Below, piece after piece: positions 45,001 through 52,834 of a DNA stretch of 64,000 bases; the stretch's first letter is position 1, and each line of letters begins with the position of its first letter. The DNA comes from Chitinophaga arvensicola (lineage in GTDB: Bacteria; Bacteroidota; Bacteroidia; Chitinophagales; Chitinophagaceae). A model generated the notes under the pieces. That model worked only from the letters and a program-made list of their open reading frames with translations, ran no database searches and was not told the origin of the DNA. The position numbers and the translations under genes are program-made. The stretch covers positions 3,426,698 through 3,490,697 of the forward strand of contig NZ_FOJG01000002.1 of NCBI RefSeq assembly GCF_900110835.1. The letters run 5' to 3'.

Positions 45001-45734
45001 ATACGATTGAGCAAAAAAGTACCGGAACAGGCAATTAACATGGTATTCCGCTGCAGATCTGTTGCCTGGCTATTCTGCCACTTTATTCCATTGATAACAA
45101 ACGGATCTGCGAGATTCACCACTGTGCCGTTTCCATCATTGAGAAAGAAAAAGAAGGAAAGAAAATAACAGAGATACAACAGGATTCCTCCACTATAAAT
45201 TACCTTGATATTGCGTGTCAGCACCACCAGGGCAAAAAAAAGCGAAGAAGTAAAAAACAGGTTGGGTAGCACGATGATCAAAAAAGGCTGCAGGTAATGC
45301 AGGAGTTTATCCGCACCATACTGCCCTGCATCCCGCCATCCCATCCAGGGGCCTGTTGTAGCCCCGAGATAAATGCCCGCAGGAATGGCCAGTGCAATAA
45401 AAAACATACTGGTCCAGGCCCCTGCAAAACGCCCCCAGAAATATCCTGCCCTGGTGAGCGGATAGCTCAGGTAGTATTCATCCGTCCGGTATTCAATATC
45501 GCGATAAAGCGGCAACCCCATTACGGAAGAACCTACCAGTGCCAACAGCATGCTGACACCGGCACTGGCCAGTGCAATCAGGAAAGGAGCATTGATATGT
45601 TCCTTTTCGCCCAGTGGCAGAGAGCCGGTAGCAAAAGTGATCCACATAAAAAGAAAGGTCACGCCAAAATAAATATAGATAGCAGGTTGACGGAACCGCT
45701 GGCGGATTTCGAATAAAAATATTTCAACAAACAT
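42087..45734 (-). CDS. ABC-2 type permease fused to a degenerate M1 aminopeptidase domain
   Basis: I start this gene at the ATG at 45732-45734 (MFVEIFLFEIRQRF), which overlaps the ATPase stop by 11 bp, the usual coupling; the longer frame to 45815 lies inside the ATPase gene. The 1215-residue protein has about twelve membrane segments in its first half (two ABC-2 permease units), then a periplasmic M1-like region. In active M1 enzymes the zinc site is HEXXH followed by a distal Glu. Here the matching segment reads RCLAQQWW (Arg951, Cys952, Gln955), so both zinc histidines and the catalytic Glu are gone, while the later SEGLS Glu is kept. The domain is probably inactive and may bind peptides. 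Confidence 0.85.
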   Translation of the reverse strand: MFVEIFLFEIRQRFRQPAIYIYFGVTFLFMWITFATGSLPLGEKEHINAPFLIALASAGVSMLLALVGSSVMGLPLYRDIEYRTDEYYLSYPLTRAGYFWGRFAGAWTSMFFIALAIPAGIYLGATTGPWMGWRDAGQYGADKLLHYLQPFLIIVLPNLFFTSSLFFALVVLTRNIKVIYSGGILLYLCYFLSFFFFLNDGNGTVVNLADPFVINGIKWQNSQATDLQRNTMLIACSGTFLLNRILWAGTALVILLWAYRRFRFERFFNKGDRSVLLPVEPRDNTKSFLNGPQQVFDSAYHRNTLCRLVKMELSNLVNDNYFWVIFLSGTVFLAFSFWMGHSPYGVPDLPRTVTLFAIFNEAFPFYIFILFLFYTGEILHRERIQGYAVIYDTLPPPNRILWGSKLITLLILAIMLAVIPAVSSLGIQVAKGFYQFNLQMYGIQLFLILLPQLLAMVVYCFVVHVMVNRKFSAHSIGLFLWLLIFFLRKSGTFNYHLLLYSYTPSFTISDMDGLGHMIKPVTWFNIYWTSFSVLLVIVAALFYVRGMPRSFKDRCRAIPERFTPVTKIVTISGALFFAGVGGFIYYQVSYLNEYLTNGEMIARKILYEHTLKRYAGMPLPKVTRIVLRANLFPDKQTAVVDAQVTLVNKTTQVISGLLLDGEELTDYTISNKGTPLSYTYPLRYRRGLFNWFRPVTEPAKFRLYRFPSVLVPGDSMTLDVHSVTMHRGFENDFYAPDLLRNGTFFSGGLPGMGYDEQDEINNPFERKKYHLPPKKSEEDIAQNDPIGISTLKSGAGADLLELDITVGTSGDQTALAPGTLLKEWTENGRHYFHYSQTNPGMYAPFAILSARYAVLHDTIQSAHPVSIDIYYDPLHARNISRFLTAYKDGLRYFESIYGPYPFSGIRLAETNVYLNKISSMTTLDGYAEDFAWNAGFNDPVSFDYTYFRTARCLAQQWWRFQVAPNSTTGSLMISEGLSLYSALALEEKKLGKHNMRDILLDQLRDYYYQRRRLEKPEHPLLTMNQPFEEKKAGVVLYGLKDLMGADSFHAALRDFKEEYAFKAAPPFAGSNDLYRVLRKHVPDSLRYYLEDSWLKITLYNNRVLAATAIPTGNGSDYLVTLEVAVNKIYRDSTGKDLPASGINDYVDIGVYTSQAEEGRNEHIPLYLRKHRLTGGVHTLTVVVHGKPVYVGIDPNAVLIDQSPGDNLMNITFNSR

Positions 45735-46626
45735 AGCGTGGTGTTTGTGGATTAACAGGATACCCGGAGATAAAACTAAAATAGACGTCTTCCAGCGTAG
45801 GCGCCGCACTTTCAAAACCGTTGCCAGGTGAGTGGGGATGCCAGATCCGGATGTAACGTTTACCTGCTTTCAGCTGGGTAGATAAAACGTGATATCTTTC
45901 GCGGTAAGCGGGTAACTCCGTGCTACCTATTTCCTTTGAATATACCTTTCCGTTCATGCTGTAAACAGCCTTCTCAGGCTCACCGGTATATAGGAGTGCC
46001 CCTTCGCTGATAATAGCAAAGTGTGAACAAAGCGTGCTCACATCTTCTACAATATGCGTGGAAAGTATCACAATAGTCTGCTCCCCCACCTGGCTCAGTA
46101 CATTGTAAAAACGGTTTCTCTCTGCGGGGTCCAGTCCGGCAGTGGGCTCGTCTGCTATAATCAGCCTGGGATGGCCGATCAGTGCCTGTGCAATACCAAA
46201 GCGCTGTTTCATACCACCTGAATAGGTACCCAGTGGCCGCCGGCTGTCTTTCAGCAGATTTACACTTTCCAGTAGCGATACCACCAGGTCTTTTCGTTCT
46301 GTTTTGTTACCAATTCCTTTCAACCGGGCAATATGATCCAGCATATGTTCTGCGGATACTTTGGGATATACGCCAAACTCCTGGGGCAGATAACCTAATA
46401 GCTGGCGCACCTTTGTCTGATCCCGGCGTACATCCAGGTTATCCAGGTAAACACTGCCTTCATCGGCCTCCTGCAATGTTGCAATGGTTCGCATAAGCGA
46501 AGATTTACCTGCGCCATTTGGTCCCAGTAAACCGAACATGCCGTGCTGCAGGGTCAACGATATATCTTTCAGGGCGTGTACACCGCCTGCATAGGTTTTG
46601 GAAAGATGACTGATCACTAATGACAT
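45724..46626 (-). CDS. ABC transporter ATP-binding protein
   Basis: A 300-residue ABC ATPase with Walker A GPNGAGKS (35-42), signature YSGGMKQRF (135-143) and Walker B LIIADEPTAGLD (155-166). The C-terminal 80 residues extend beyond the core, as in multidrug or bacteriocin-type exporters. It overlaps the permease gene by 11 bp and is divergent from a LytS/LytTR pair, which may control it. Substrate is unknown. Confidence 0.93.
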   Translation of the reverse strand: MSLVISHLSKTYAGGVHALKDISLTLQHGMFGLLGPNGAGKSSLMRTIATLQEADEGSVYLDNLDVRRDQTKVRQLLGYLPQEFGVYPKVSAEHMLDHIARLKGIGNKTERKDLVVSLLESVNLLKDSRRPLGTYSGGMKQRFGIAQALIGHPRLIIADEPTAGLDPAERNRFYNVLSQVGEQTIVILSTHIVEDVSTLCSHFAIISEGALLYTGEPEKAVYSMNGKVYSKEIGSTELPAYRERYHVLSTQLKAGKRYIRIWHPHSPGNGFESAAPTLEDVYFSFISGYPVNPQTPRYVC

Positions 46627-46829
46627 AACTTCCTGTTTTTATTGTTGTAAATTTGGAAACGAGGTGGCGCTACAGGAAATAAGAATGCCGAACGTACATG
46701 CGGAACCGCTGGAAATAGCGATTGGCCTGACCAGCCTACTCGTCCTGCGTTAACTGCCTTTCGACAGGTGTAGTGGTTATTTCAACAGTAAATTTTTCCA
46801 TTTAACGCCCGATTCAGGATCTTTCACCT

Positions 46830-47864
46830 ATGAAACAAATGCTATCATATATCGCTTTAATTTTTGAAAAGGGGAACCGGTTACACCTGCTCTTCTGCGG
46901 CCTCCTTTTCCTGGTAGCAGCCTGTATTCCACTGATCTCACGCCGGGCTGGCCTTATCCCTTCCGTATTATTTTGTTATGCGTTTGTGATTATCTGTATT
47001 TACACCGGCCGCTGGATCTTCAGAAAATGGCTGCTGACGGGCAGATGGAAAGAGCCCATCGGGGTCACTCTATCAGCCCTCCTGCTATATACATTTGCCG
47101 CATTGCTGGGCTATAACTATTTCTTTGTACCGGTTTTTGCGATGAACCATGCGATAGAATCTGCCATCAACATCGGCTGCCTGGTATTTGTGCTTATTTT
47201 CGCTGGTTTCGTCATTACCGCCATCCGCAGCGCTATGCGGGAAAAAATCAATGGACTCCGGCTGGCAGAAGAAAAAGCCAGCAGTGAACTACGCATGCTG
47301 CAGTCGCAGGTAAGTCCGCATTTTCTTTTCAATACATTGAACAACATGTACAGCCTGGCAGTAAACCGCCCTGCCGCCATGCCAGGACTGCTGCTCAAAC
47401 TGTCCGACCTGCTCCGCTATTCGGTTTACGAGGCCAGTCAGCCACTGGTCGCCTTAAAAGAAGAATTCACCTATATTGGGAATTATATAGAACTTGAAAA
47501 TATCCGCTCATCCGACCGGCTTTTATTGTCTGTAGATTTAAATGCGGGAGAAGAGTCCGTGAAAATAGCTCCCATGGTGCTGATCGTATTTGTGGAGAAT
47601 GCATTTAAACATGCACGCAATTCCCTGGAAAAGAAAATTCAGATCAGCATTACAGCAAAAGTGGAATACGATACCATTTGCTTCCAGGTAACAAACAGCT
47701 ATGCAGCACCTCGTCCGGAAGAAACAGATAATAAACGATATTCGGGTCAGGGAATAGATAACGTCATAAAACGGCTCAATCTTCTATACCCGGACGCATA
47801 TACGCTGGAACAACAGAAAAAGGAAGAACAATATAGTATCACCCTACGATTAAAAGCAAAATAA
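46830..47864 (+). CDS. LytS/YpdA-type sensor histidine kinase
   Basis: A 344-residue kinase with four membrane segments (about 18-36, 45-62, 77-100, 113-134), a short coiled linker and a His_kinase domain. The phosphorylated residue is His164 in SPHFLFNTLNNMY; the ATP-binding part shows VLIVFVENAFKHA and a GQGIDNVIKRL G-box. It lacks a separate sensory domain, so the membrane part or a partner protein probably senses the signal. It begins 203 bp from the divergent ABC ATPase gene and is followed 1 bp later by its regulator. Confidence 0.92.
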   Translation: MKQMLSYIALIFEKGNRLHLLFCGLLFLVAACIPLISRRAGLIPSVLFCYAFVIICIYTGRWIFRKWLLTGRWKEPIGVTLSALLLYTFAALLGYNYFFVPVFAMNHAIESAINIGCLVFVLIFAGFVITAIRSAMREKINGLRLAEEKASSELRMLQSQVSPHFLFNTLNNMYSLAVNRPAAMPGLLLKLSDLLRYSVYEASQPLVALKEEFTYIGNYIELENIRSSDRLLLSVDLNAGEESVKIAPMVLIVFVENAFKHARNSLEKKIQISITAKVEYDTICFQVTNSYAAPRPEETDNKRYSGQGIDNVIKRLNLLYPDAYTLEQQKKEEQYSITLRLKAK

Positions 47865-47865
47865 A

Positions 47866-48573
47866 ATGGATGTCATCAATTGCCTGATTGTAGATGATGA
47901 GCCCCTAGCCAGGGAGTTACTGGTTACCTATTGCAGTCATTTACCTGCGCTTCGTGTAATAGCTGTCTGTGGAAATGTATTTGAAGCAAAAAAGATACTG
48001 GAAACCACGGCGGTCGGCATTCTTTTCCTCGACGTGCAGCTGCCCGTACTGGATGGAATCGGTTTTCTCAGCACACTTAAGCAGCAGCCACAGGTAATTA
48101 TGACCACTGCTTTCAGAGAATATGCCGCCACCGCATTCGACCTCGCCGTATGCGATTACCTTGTAAAACCCTTTTCACTGGAACGTTTCATGATCGCAGT
48201 CGATAAAGCCACTGACAAATTAAATATTCCTGCTCCCCGTTTTAACGAAAAAAATACCGGAGAAGAAAACTATGTGTTTATTAAAACCGATGGAAAAATT
48301 TACCGGATTGAATACGCAGATCTGTTGCTGGCTGAAGCCAATGGCAACTACTCAAAAATCTTTACTTCAGGCCAGGTAATTCTTACTGCCACTAATTTTT
48401 CAAGCCTGGAAAAGCTGTTACCCTCCCGGCAGTTTATAAAAGTACACCGCTCCTTTATCATCAATAAATCAAAGATATCCAGGATAGAGGGCAACCGCGT
48501 ATTCATTGGAGAACGGGAAATTCCAATCGGAAAAAATTACAAGCAGGCATTCTTCCTCGAACTGGGGCTTTGA
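47866..48573 (+). CDS. LytTR family response regulator
   Basis: A 235-residue response regulator with a receiver domain (about 3-118; acidic pair Asp10/Asp11, phosphoacceptor Asp56 in LFLDVQLP, Lys in LVKPF) and a C-terminal LytTR DNA-binding domain (about 133-235; IKTDGKIYRIEY, VHRSFIINKSKI). It starts one base after the kinase stop. In Bacteroidota such pairs often control a neighbouring ABC exporter, and the divergent ABC genes at 42087-46626 are obvious candidates. Confidence 0.93.
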   Translation: MDVINCLIVDDEPLARELLVTYCSHLPALRVIAVCGNVFEAKKILETTAVGILFLDVQLPVLDGIGFLSTLKQQPQVIMTTAFREYAATAFDLAVCDYLVKPFSLERFMIAVDKATDKLNIPAPRFNEKNTGEENYVFIKTDGKIYRIEYADLLLAEANGNYSKIFTSGQVILTATNFSSLEKLLPSRQFIKVHRSFIINKSKISRIEGNRVFIGEREIPIGKNYKQAFFLELGL

Positions 48574-48605
48574 TGTTATCCGTATAATTTTCCGTAATTT
48601 ACCGC

Positions 48606-49454
48606 ATGCGTTACATCACCTTCTCCATATTACTGCTGCTCATTCCGTTCACTACGCTCGCCCAGATCGTCGCTCCACAGGTATTGGGCAATGTTTCCTC
48701 CGACAACATCCGCGAAGCCTCTGGTATTGCAGCCAGTGTGCCCTTGAAAGGATGCTACTGGACGCATAACGACAGCGGCAATAAACCGGAAGTATTCCTG
48801 CTTAACAGTAAAGCAGAGCTGATCAGTACCGTAAAACTGGAAGATGTGAGCAACCGCGATTGGGAAGATATTGCTGAGGGCATCGGACCGGTAAAAGGGA
48901 AACATTATGTGTATGTGGGCGATATCGGCGATAATAACGGCATCCGTAAGCATATCCGCATTTACCGTTTTCCGGAACCGGAACAATTACCCGAAGAACA
49001 TGTCAAAATCACACCGGATGTACTCACCCTCGAATACCCCAACGGCCCACGCGATGCCGAATCCCTGATGGTAGACCCCATCAGCCAGCAAATTTACATC
49101 CTCAGCAAAAGAGAAAAAGAAATCAGCCTGTATAAAGCCGGCACCGTGTCTTTTAAAGACGGTGATAAAGTAACCCTCGAAAAATTAATCAAACTCCCCT
49201 ATACCTGGATCGTTTCCGGAGATATTTCTAAAGACGGTCACCATATTGTGATCAAAACATTAACCACCGTTTACTACTGGCATCGCAATGCCAATGAAAG
49301 CGTGGAAACTGCTATGTCAAAAGCCGCTAAAAAACTGCCTTATTTTCCCGAACGACAAGGAGAAGGAATCGCCATTCTCCCCGACAACAGCGGCTATATC
49401 ACCATCAGTGAAGGAAAAAACGTTCCCCTCAATTTTTATAAATGGAAATTCTAA
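48606..49454 (+). CDS. Secreted beta-propeller-like protein, function unknown
   Basis: A 282-residue protein with a signal peptide (1-19, ending FTTLAQ). The mature part has repeated four-strand-like blocks with GDIGDNN, DAESLMVDPISQQIYILSK and GEGIAILPDNSGYITISEG, suggesting a beta-propeller similar to phytase-esterase-like or SMP-30-like proteins. Asp and Glu residues at strand ends could bind metal. It follows the regulator by 32 bp and might be co-transcribed. The downstream 279 bp up to the next gene hold a small dyad (49498-49511) but no gene I can support. Confidence 0.55.
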   Translation: MRYITFSILLLLIPFTTLAQIVAPQVLGNVSSDNIREASGIAASVPLKGCYWTHNDSGNKPEVFLLNSKAELISTVKLEDVSNRDWEDIAEGIGPVKGKHYVYVGDIGDNNGIRKHIRIYRFPEPEQLPEEHVKITPDVLTLEYPNGPRDAESLMVDPISQQIYILSKREKEISLYKAGTVSFKDGDKVTLEKLIKLPYTWIVSGDISKDGHHIVIKTLTTVYYWHRNANESVETAMSKAAKKLPYFPERQGEGIAILPDNSGYITISEGKNVPLNFYKWKF

Positions 49455-49733
49455 GCCGTTAACATTTACGGCTGCCGTCGCATTTCAGTAACTACTCCTA
49501 TACTTGTATAGTGCGGGCAGCCTTCATTTCTGCTGCTAACCCATATTATATATACACCCTCAAATCAGGTAATTCCCTTGCCGGAAATACCTGCGATAAA
49601 ACCATTTTTACTATGCCAGTGACTCACAGCTTCCACCATTTTTTTGCCCGGGGAATGCCTCTCCGACAGGCCGTTTCAGAAAAATAAATCACAGCTCACC
49701 TCAGAACCATTTATTCAATAACCTCATTCGCTC

Positions 49734-51338
49734 ATGCAAAAGAAAGCTATTATCATTGGCGCTGGCCCGGCAGGCCTCACCGCTGCCTATGAACTCTTAC
49801 AACGCAGCAGTATCATCCCCATTGTGCTGGAGAAAAGCACAGATATCGGCGGTATCTCCAAAACAGTAAATTATAAAGGCAACCGCATCGATATAGGAGG
49901 ACACCGCTTCTTCTCCAAGTCGGACCGTGTCATGGACTGGTGGATGAGTATGATGCCGCTCGATAAAGAAGCTGCGGAAATATTCTCTATCAGTTACCAG
50001 CAAAAAACAAGGGAAGTAAAAGCCACCCGCAACAGCGACAATAATACCGATACCCTGGTAGCCACCGATCCCGACCTCATTATGCTGGTAAGAAAACGCC
50101 TTTCCCGCATTTATTTCCTGCATAAATTCTTTACCTACCCTATTCAGCTGTCGGTAGATACACTGCGAAAACTGGGCTTTACCACCACCATCAGTATCAT
50201 GGTATCTTACCTCTGGGCACAGATCTTCCCCAGGAAAGAAGAAAAATCGCTGGAAGATTTTATGGTAAACCGTTTCGGACTTACCCTCTATCATCTCTTC
50301 TTTAAAGACTATACCGAAAAAGTTTGGGGTGTTTCCTGTAAAGCCATCTCGGCAGAATGGGGCGCGCAAAGGATCAAAGGTATCTCCATCGGAAAAGCGA
50401 TTTCCCATGCCGTGAAATCCGCCATAGAAGCCGGTAAACCGAAAGATCTCAAACAGAAAAATGTGGAAACCAGCCTGATCGAACAATTCCTCTATCCCAA
50501 ACATGGTCCCGGCCAGCTCTGGGAAGAAGTAGCCCACCAGGTGATCAACAAAGGCGGTACCGTATTAATGCAGCACGATGTAAAAAAGATCCATGCCAAC
50601 GGCAACCAGATCACGGCCATCGAAGCATTCGACCGCGTCACCGGCGAAACCATCCTGCTGGAAGGCGATTACTTTTTCTCTACCATGCCCATCAAAGAAC
50701 TGGTAGCCGACCTCGAAACAAATGTTCCCGCCAATGTAAAGGAAATTGCGGCAGGATTACATTACAGGGATTTCATCACCATCGGCATCTTACTAAAAAA
50801 CCTCAGCTTCGAAGATAAAAAAACAGGAGAGCACAAACCACTGGAGCTAAAAGATACCTGGATCTATATCCAGGAAAAAGATGTGAAAGTAGGCCGCCTC
50901 CAATTATTCAATAACTGGAGCCCTTACATGGTGAAAGACCCCGATACCACCTGGGTAGGCATGGAATACTTCTGCAACAAAGGAGATGATTTCTGGGAAC
51001 TCACTGATGAAGAAATCAGGCAGACCGCCATCCATGAACTCTGTAAAATAGGACTGGCACAACAATCGGACGTACTCGACGCCACCGTACTCCGGATGGA
51101 AAAAACTTATCCCGCCTACTGGGGCACCTATGCCCGGTTCGAAGAACTGAAAGACTATATCAACACCTTCGAAAACCTTTTCCTTGTAGGCCGCAACGGA
51201 ATGCACAAATACAACAATTCCGATCACTCCATGCTCACCGCCATGGTAGCGGTAGATAATATTACCAATGGTATCGTTACCAAAACAAATATCTGGTCCA
51301 TCAATACCGAGCAGGAATATCATGAAGAGAAAAAATAA
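49734..51338 (+). CDS. FAD-dependent amine-oxidase-like oxidoreductase (UDP-galactopyranose mutase/protoporphyrinogen-oxidase-like)
   Basis: A 534-residue flavoprotein. The N-terminus carries the dinucleotide-binding GAGPAG (9-14) and Glu33 for the FAD ribose, followed by DIGGHRFFSKSD, a pattern common to a Bacteroidota family found near surface-glycan genes and related to UDP-galactopyranose mutases. The C-terminal LFLVGRNGMHKYNNSDHS segment is the second FAD-binding part. It stands alone, convergent with the GH29 fucosidase, so no pathway can be assigned. Confidence 0.75.
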   Translation: MQKKAIIIGAGPAGLTAAYELLQRSSIIPIVLEKSTDIGGISKTVNYKGNRIDIGGHRFFSKSDRVMDWWMSMMPLDKEAAEIFSISYQQKTREVKATRNSDNNTDTLVATDPDLIMLVRKRLSRIYFLHKFFTYPIQLSVDTLRKLGFTTTISIMVSYLWAQIFPRKEEKSLEDFMVNRFGLTLYHLFFKDYTEKVWGVSCKAISAEWGAQRIKGISIGKAISHAVKSAIEAGKPKDLKQKNVETSLIEQFLYPKHGPGQLWEEVAHQVINKGGTVLMQHDVKKIHANGNQITAIEAFDRVTGETILLEGDYFFSTMPIKELVADLETNVPANVKEIAAGLHYRDFITIGILLKNLSFEDKKTGEHKPLELKDTWIYIQEKDVKVGRLQLFNNWSPYMVKDPDTTWVGMEYFCNKGDDFWELTDEEIRQTAIHELCKIGLAQQSDVLDATVLRMEKTYPAYWGTYARFEELKDYINTFENLFLVGRNGMHKYNNSDHSMLTAMVAVDNITNGIVTKTNIWSINTEQEYHEEKK

Positions 51339-51390
51339 AAAAACCGGCTGCTTTACTCAGGAAGGCTCTCTTCCTGAACAAAGCAGCCGG
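51335..51390 (-). terminator. Terminator between convergent FAD enzyme and GH29 genes
   Basis: A perfect 11-bp stem (51344-51354 with 51380-51390) with a second inner hairpin is followed on the minus strand by seven U residues and more AU-rich sequence; oriented to end the minus-strand fucosidase locus and probably used in both directions. Confidence 0.88.
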
Positions 51391-51403
51391 CAACTATTCC
51401 TGC

Positions 51404-52801
51404 CTAGCGTTTCTCGTTATACACGCCAAACTCTGCAATCGCAGGCGTTTCGGTGTAATCGTCTATCAGTATCCTTACTTTATTTCCCCATACCCTCGGG
51501 AAGCGGTGAATATGCACACGTCCTGCATGATCCCCTTCCTGAGGCAATGGCTTCCATTCGCCATCCTCATTATACTCCAGCCTGTATTTTTTTATACGCA
51601 CTTTATCCTCGGTGATCGTGATCATGTTGAAGCCCTGCTCTTTATTGAACTCCACTTCAAACCAGGGTTGCTTTACATTCGGATTCGACTGCCATGTGCT
51701 TCTGAAGCTATCGTCGTTTGCAAAGTCCATAATGTTCATATCATTGCTCCAGCTGGAATTACTAGGCTGGAACTTGGCGATATTGGAGGAAATAATGGGA
51801 GATGCATACGCCGGTAATGGTGCTACTGGTCCATCATTCTTCCATTGCTTGCCGATCTGCTTCAGTGCTTCCAACGCATTGTTATCGATCAATCCATCGC
51901 GGTTCGGCGCTACGTTCAGAATGAAATTACACCAGGCTTTGTTGAAAGGGACAATGTTTTCATTCACTAACCTATCCACCGTTTTTACCGGCGTGGTCGG
52001 GAAATCTGACTTCCAGAACCAGGCGGTATTGATGGGTAGGCAGGATAACGCCGGCAGCTTATTGTTGTCGGTAGAAATATGCTGACCTGCGCCTTGCTCA
52101 TAGGATTTAATATCCGTGTAGAACAGTGCTTCTGCCGGATACTTCGCAGCATTCAGATCCATCACCAGGCAATTAGGCTGCAATTTTTTAATGAGACCAT
52201 AAATTTCCCCAAACGGTACGTCATCGTAGGAAATCCTGGACCATGGTGCATCCCAGCCATCAATGATCAATGCAGTAATATCGCCGTAGTTGGTGAGCAA
52301 CTCGGTGAGCTGCGCCTTGATCATTGCAATATCCGCTTTGGTGATCTGTCCCGGTCTGATTTTATGATGCGTATCCAGGATAGAATAATACAACATTACT
52401 TTCAGGCCTTTGGCGCGGAAAGCATTGGTGTATTCCTTTACCACATCTCTTTTCAGCGGACTGTTCATCACGTTGTAAGGGGTGGTTTTGGTGTCCCAGA
52501 TGGCGAAACCGCTGTGGTGTTTGGTGGTTAAGCAACCATAGGTCATGTTGGCCGATTTTGCTGCAGTCGCCCACTGATTACAATCCAGTTTCTTTGGATT
52601 GAAAATCGCCGGCGATGCTTCCGGGTCTGCCCAGTCATCCGGCATAAAAGTAGGAATGTTAAAATGGATAAACATTCCGAAACGCAGGTCTACAAACTGC
52701 TGCTGCAACTGATGCAACGAACTTTGCTGTTGCGCCCTGGCCACTCCTGTTGTCAATAACAGCAAAGCGGCAAAAACACGGATCATCAGATTCTTTTTCA
52801 C
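51404..52801 (-). CDS. GH29 alpha-L-fucosidase with C-terminal discoidin-like domain
   Basis: A 465-residue exported glycosidase with a signal peptide (1-23). The catalytic TIM barrel (about 25-330) includes FGMFIHFNIPTF, TTKHHSGFAIWDT and ALIIDGWDAPW, where Asp181 is the likely nucleophile of family GH29. The C-terminal 120 residues resemble an F5/8 (discoidin) domain that may bind sugar. It is the last gene after SusC and SusD of locus 3, 33 bp from SusD, so the locus probably takes up a fucosylated glycan. The enzyme should act in the periplasm or at the surface. Confidence 0.88.
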   Translation of the reverse strand: MKKNLMIRVFAALLLLTTGVARAQQQSSLHQLQQQFVDLRFGMFIHFNIPTFMPDDWADPEASPAIFNPKKLDCNQWATAAKSANMTYGCLTTKHHSGFAIWDTKTTPYNVMNSPLKRDVVKEYTNAFRAKGLKVMLYYSILDTHHKIRPGQITKADIAMIKAQLTELLTNYGDITALIIDGWDAPWSRISYDDVPFGEIYGLIKKLQPNCLVMDLNAAKYPAEALFYTDIKSYEQGAGQHISTDNNKLPALSCLPINTAWFWKSDFPTTPVKTVDRLVNENIVPFNKAWCNFILNVAPNRDGLIDNNALEALKQIGKQWKNDGPVAPLPAYASPIISSNIAKFQPSNSSWSNDMNIMDFANDDSFRSTWQSNPNVKQPWFEVEFNKEQGFNMITITEDKVRIKKYRLEYNEDGEWKPLPQEGDHAGRVHIHRFPRVWGNKVRILIDDYTETPAIAEFGVYNEKR

Positions 52802-52834
52802 AAGCTAACGAGTTAAAATATAAAGAATAAAAAA

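Noticed and set aside
45735..45815. Upstream extension of the ABC permease
   Set aside because: It lies wholly in the ATPase gene; the ATG at 45734 gives the usual permease N-terminus.
49613..49687. 24-codon ORF before the FAD oxidoreductase gene
   Set aside because: Has several His and Phe codons but no terminator hairpin follows; not an attenuator and no other support.
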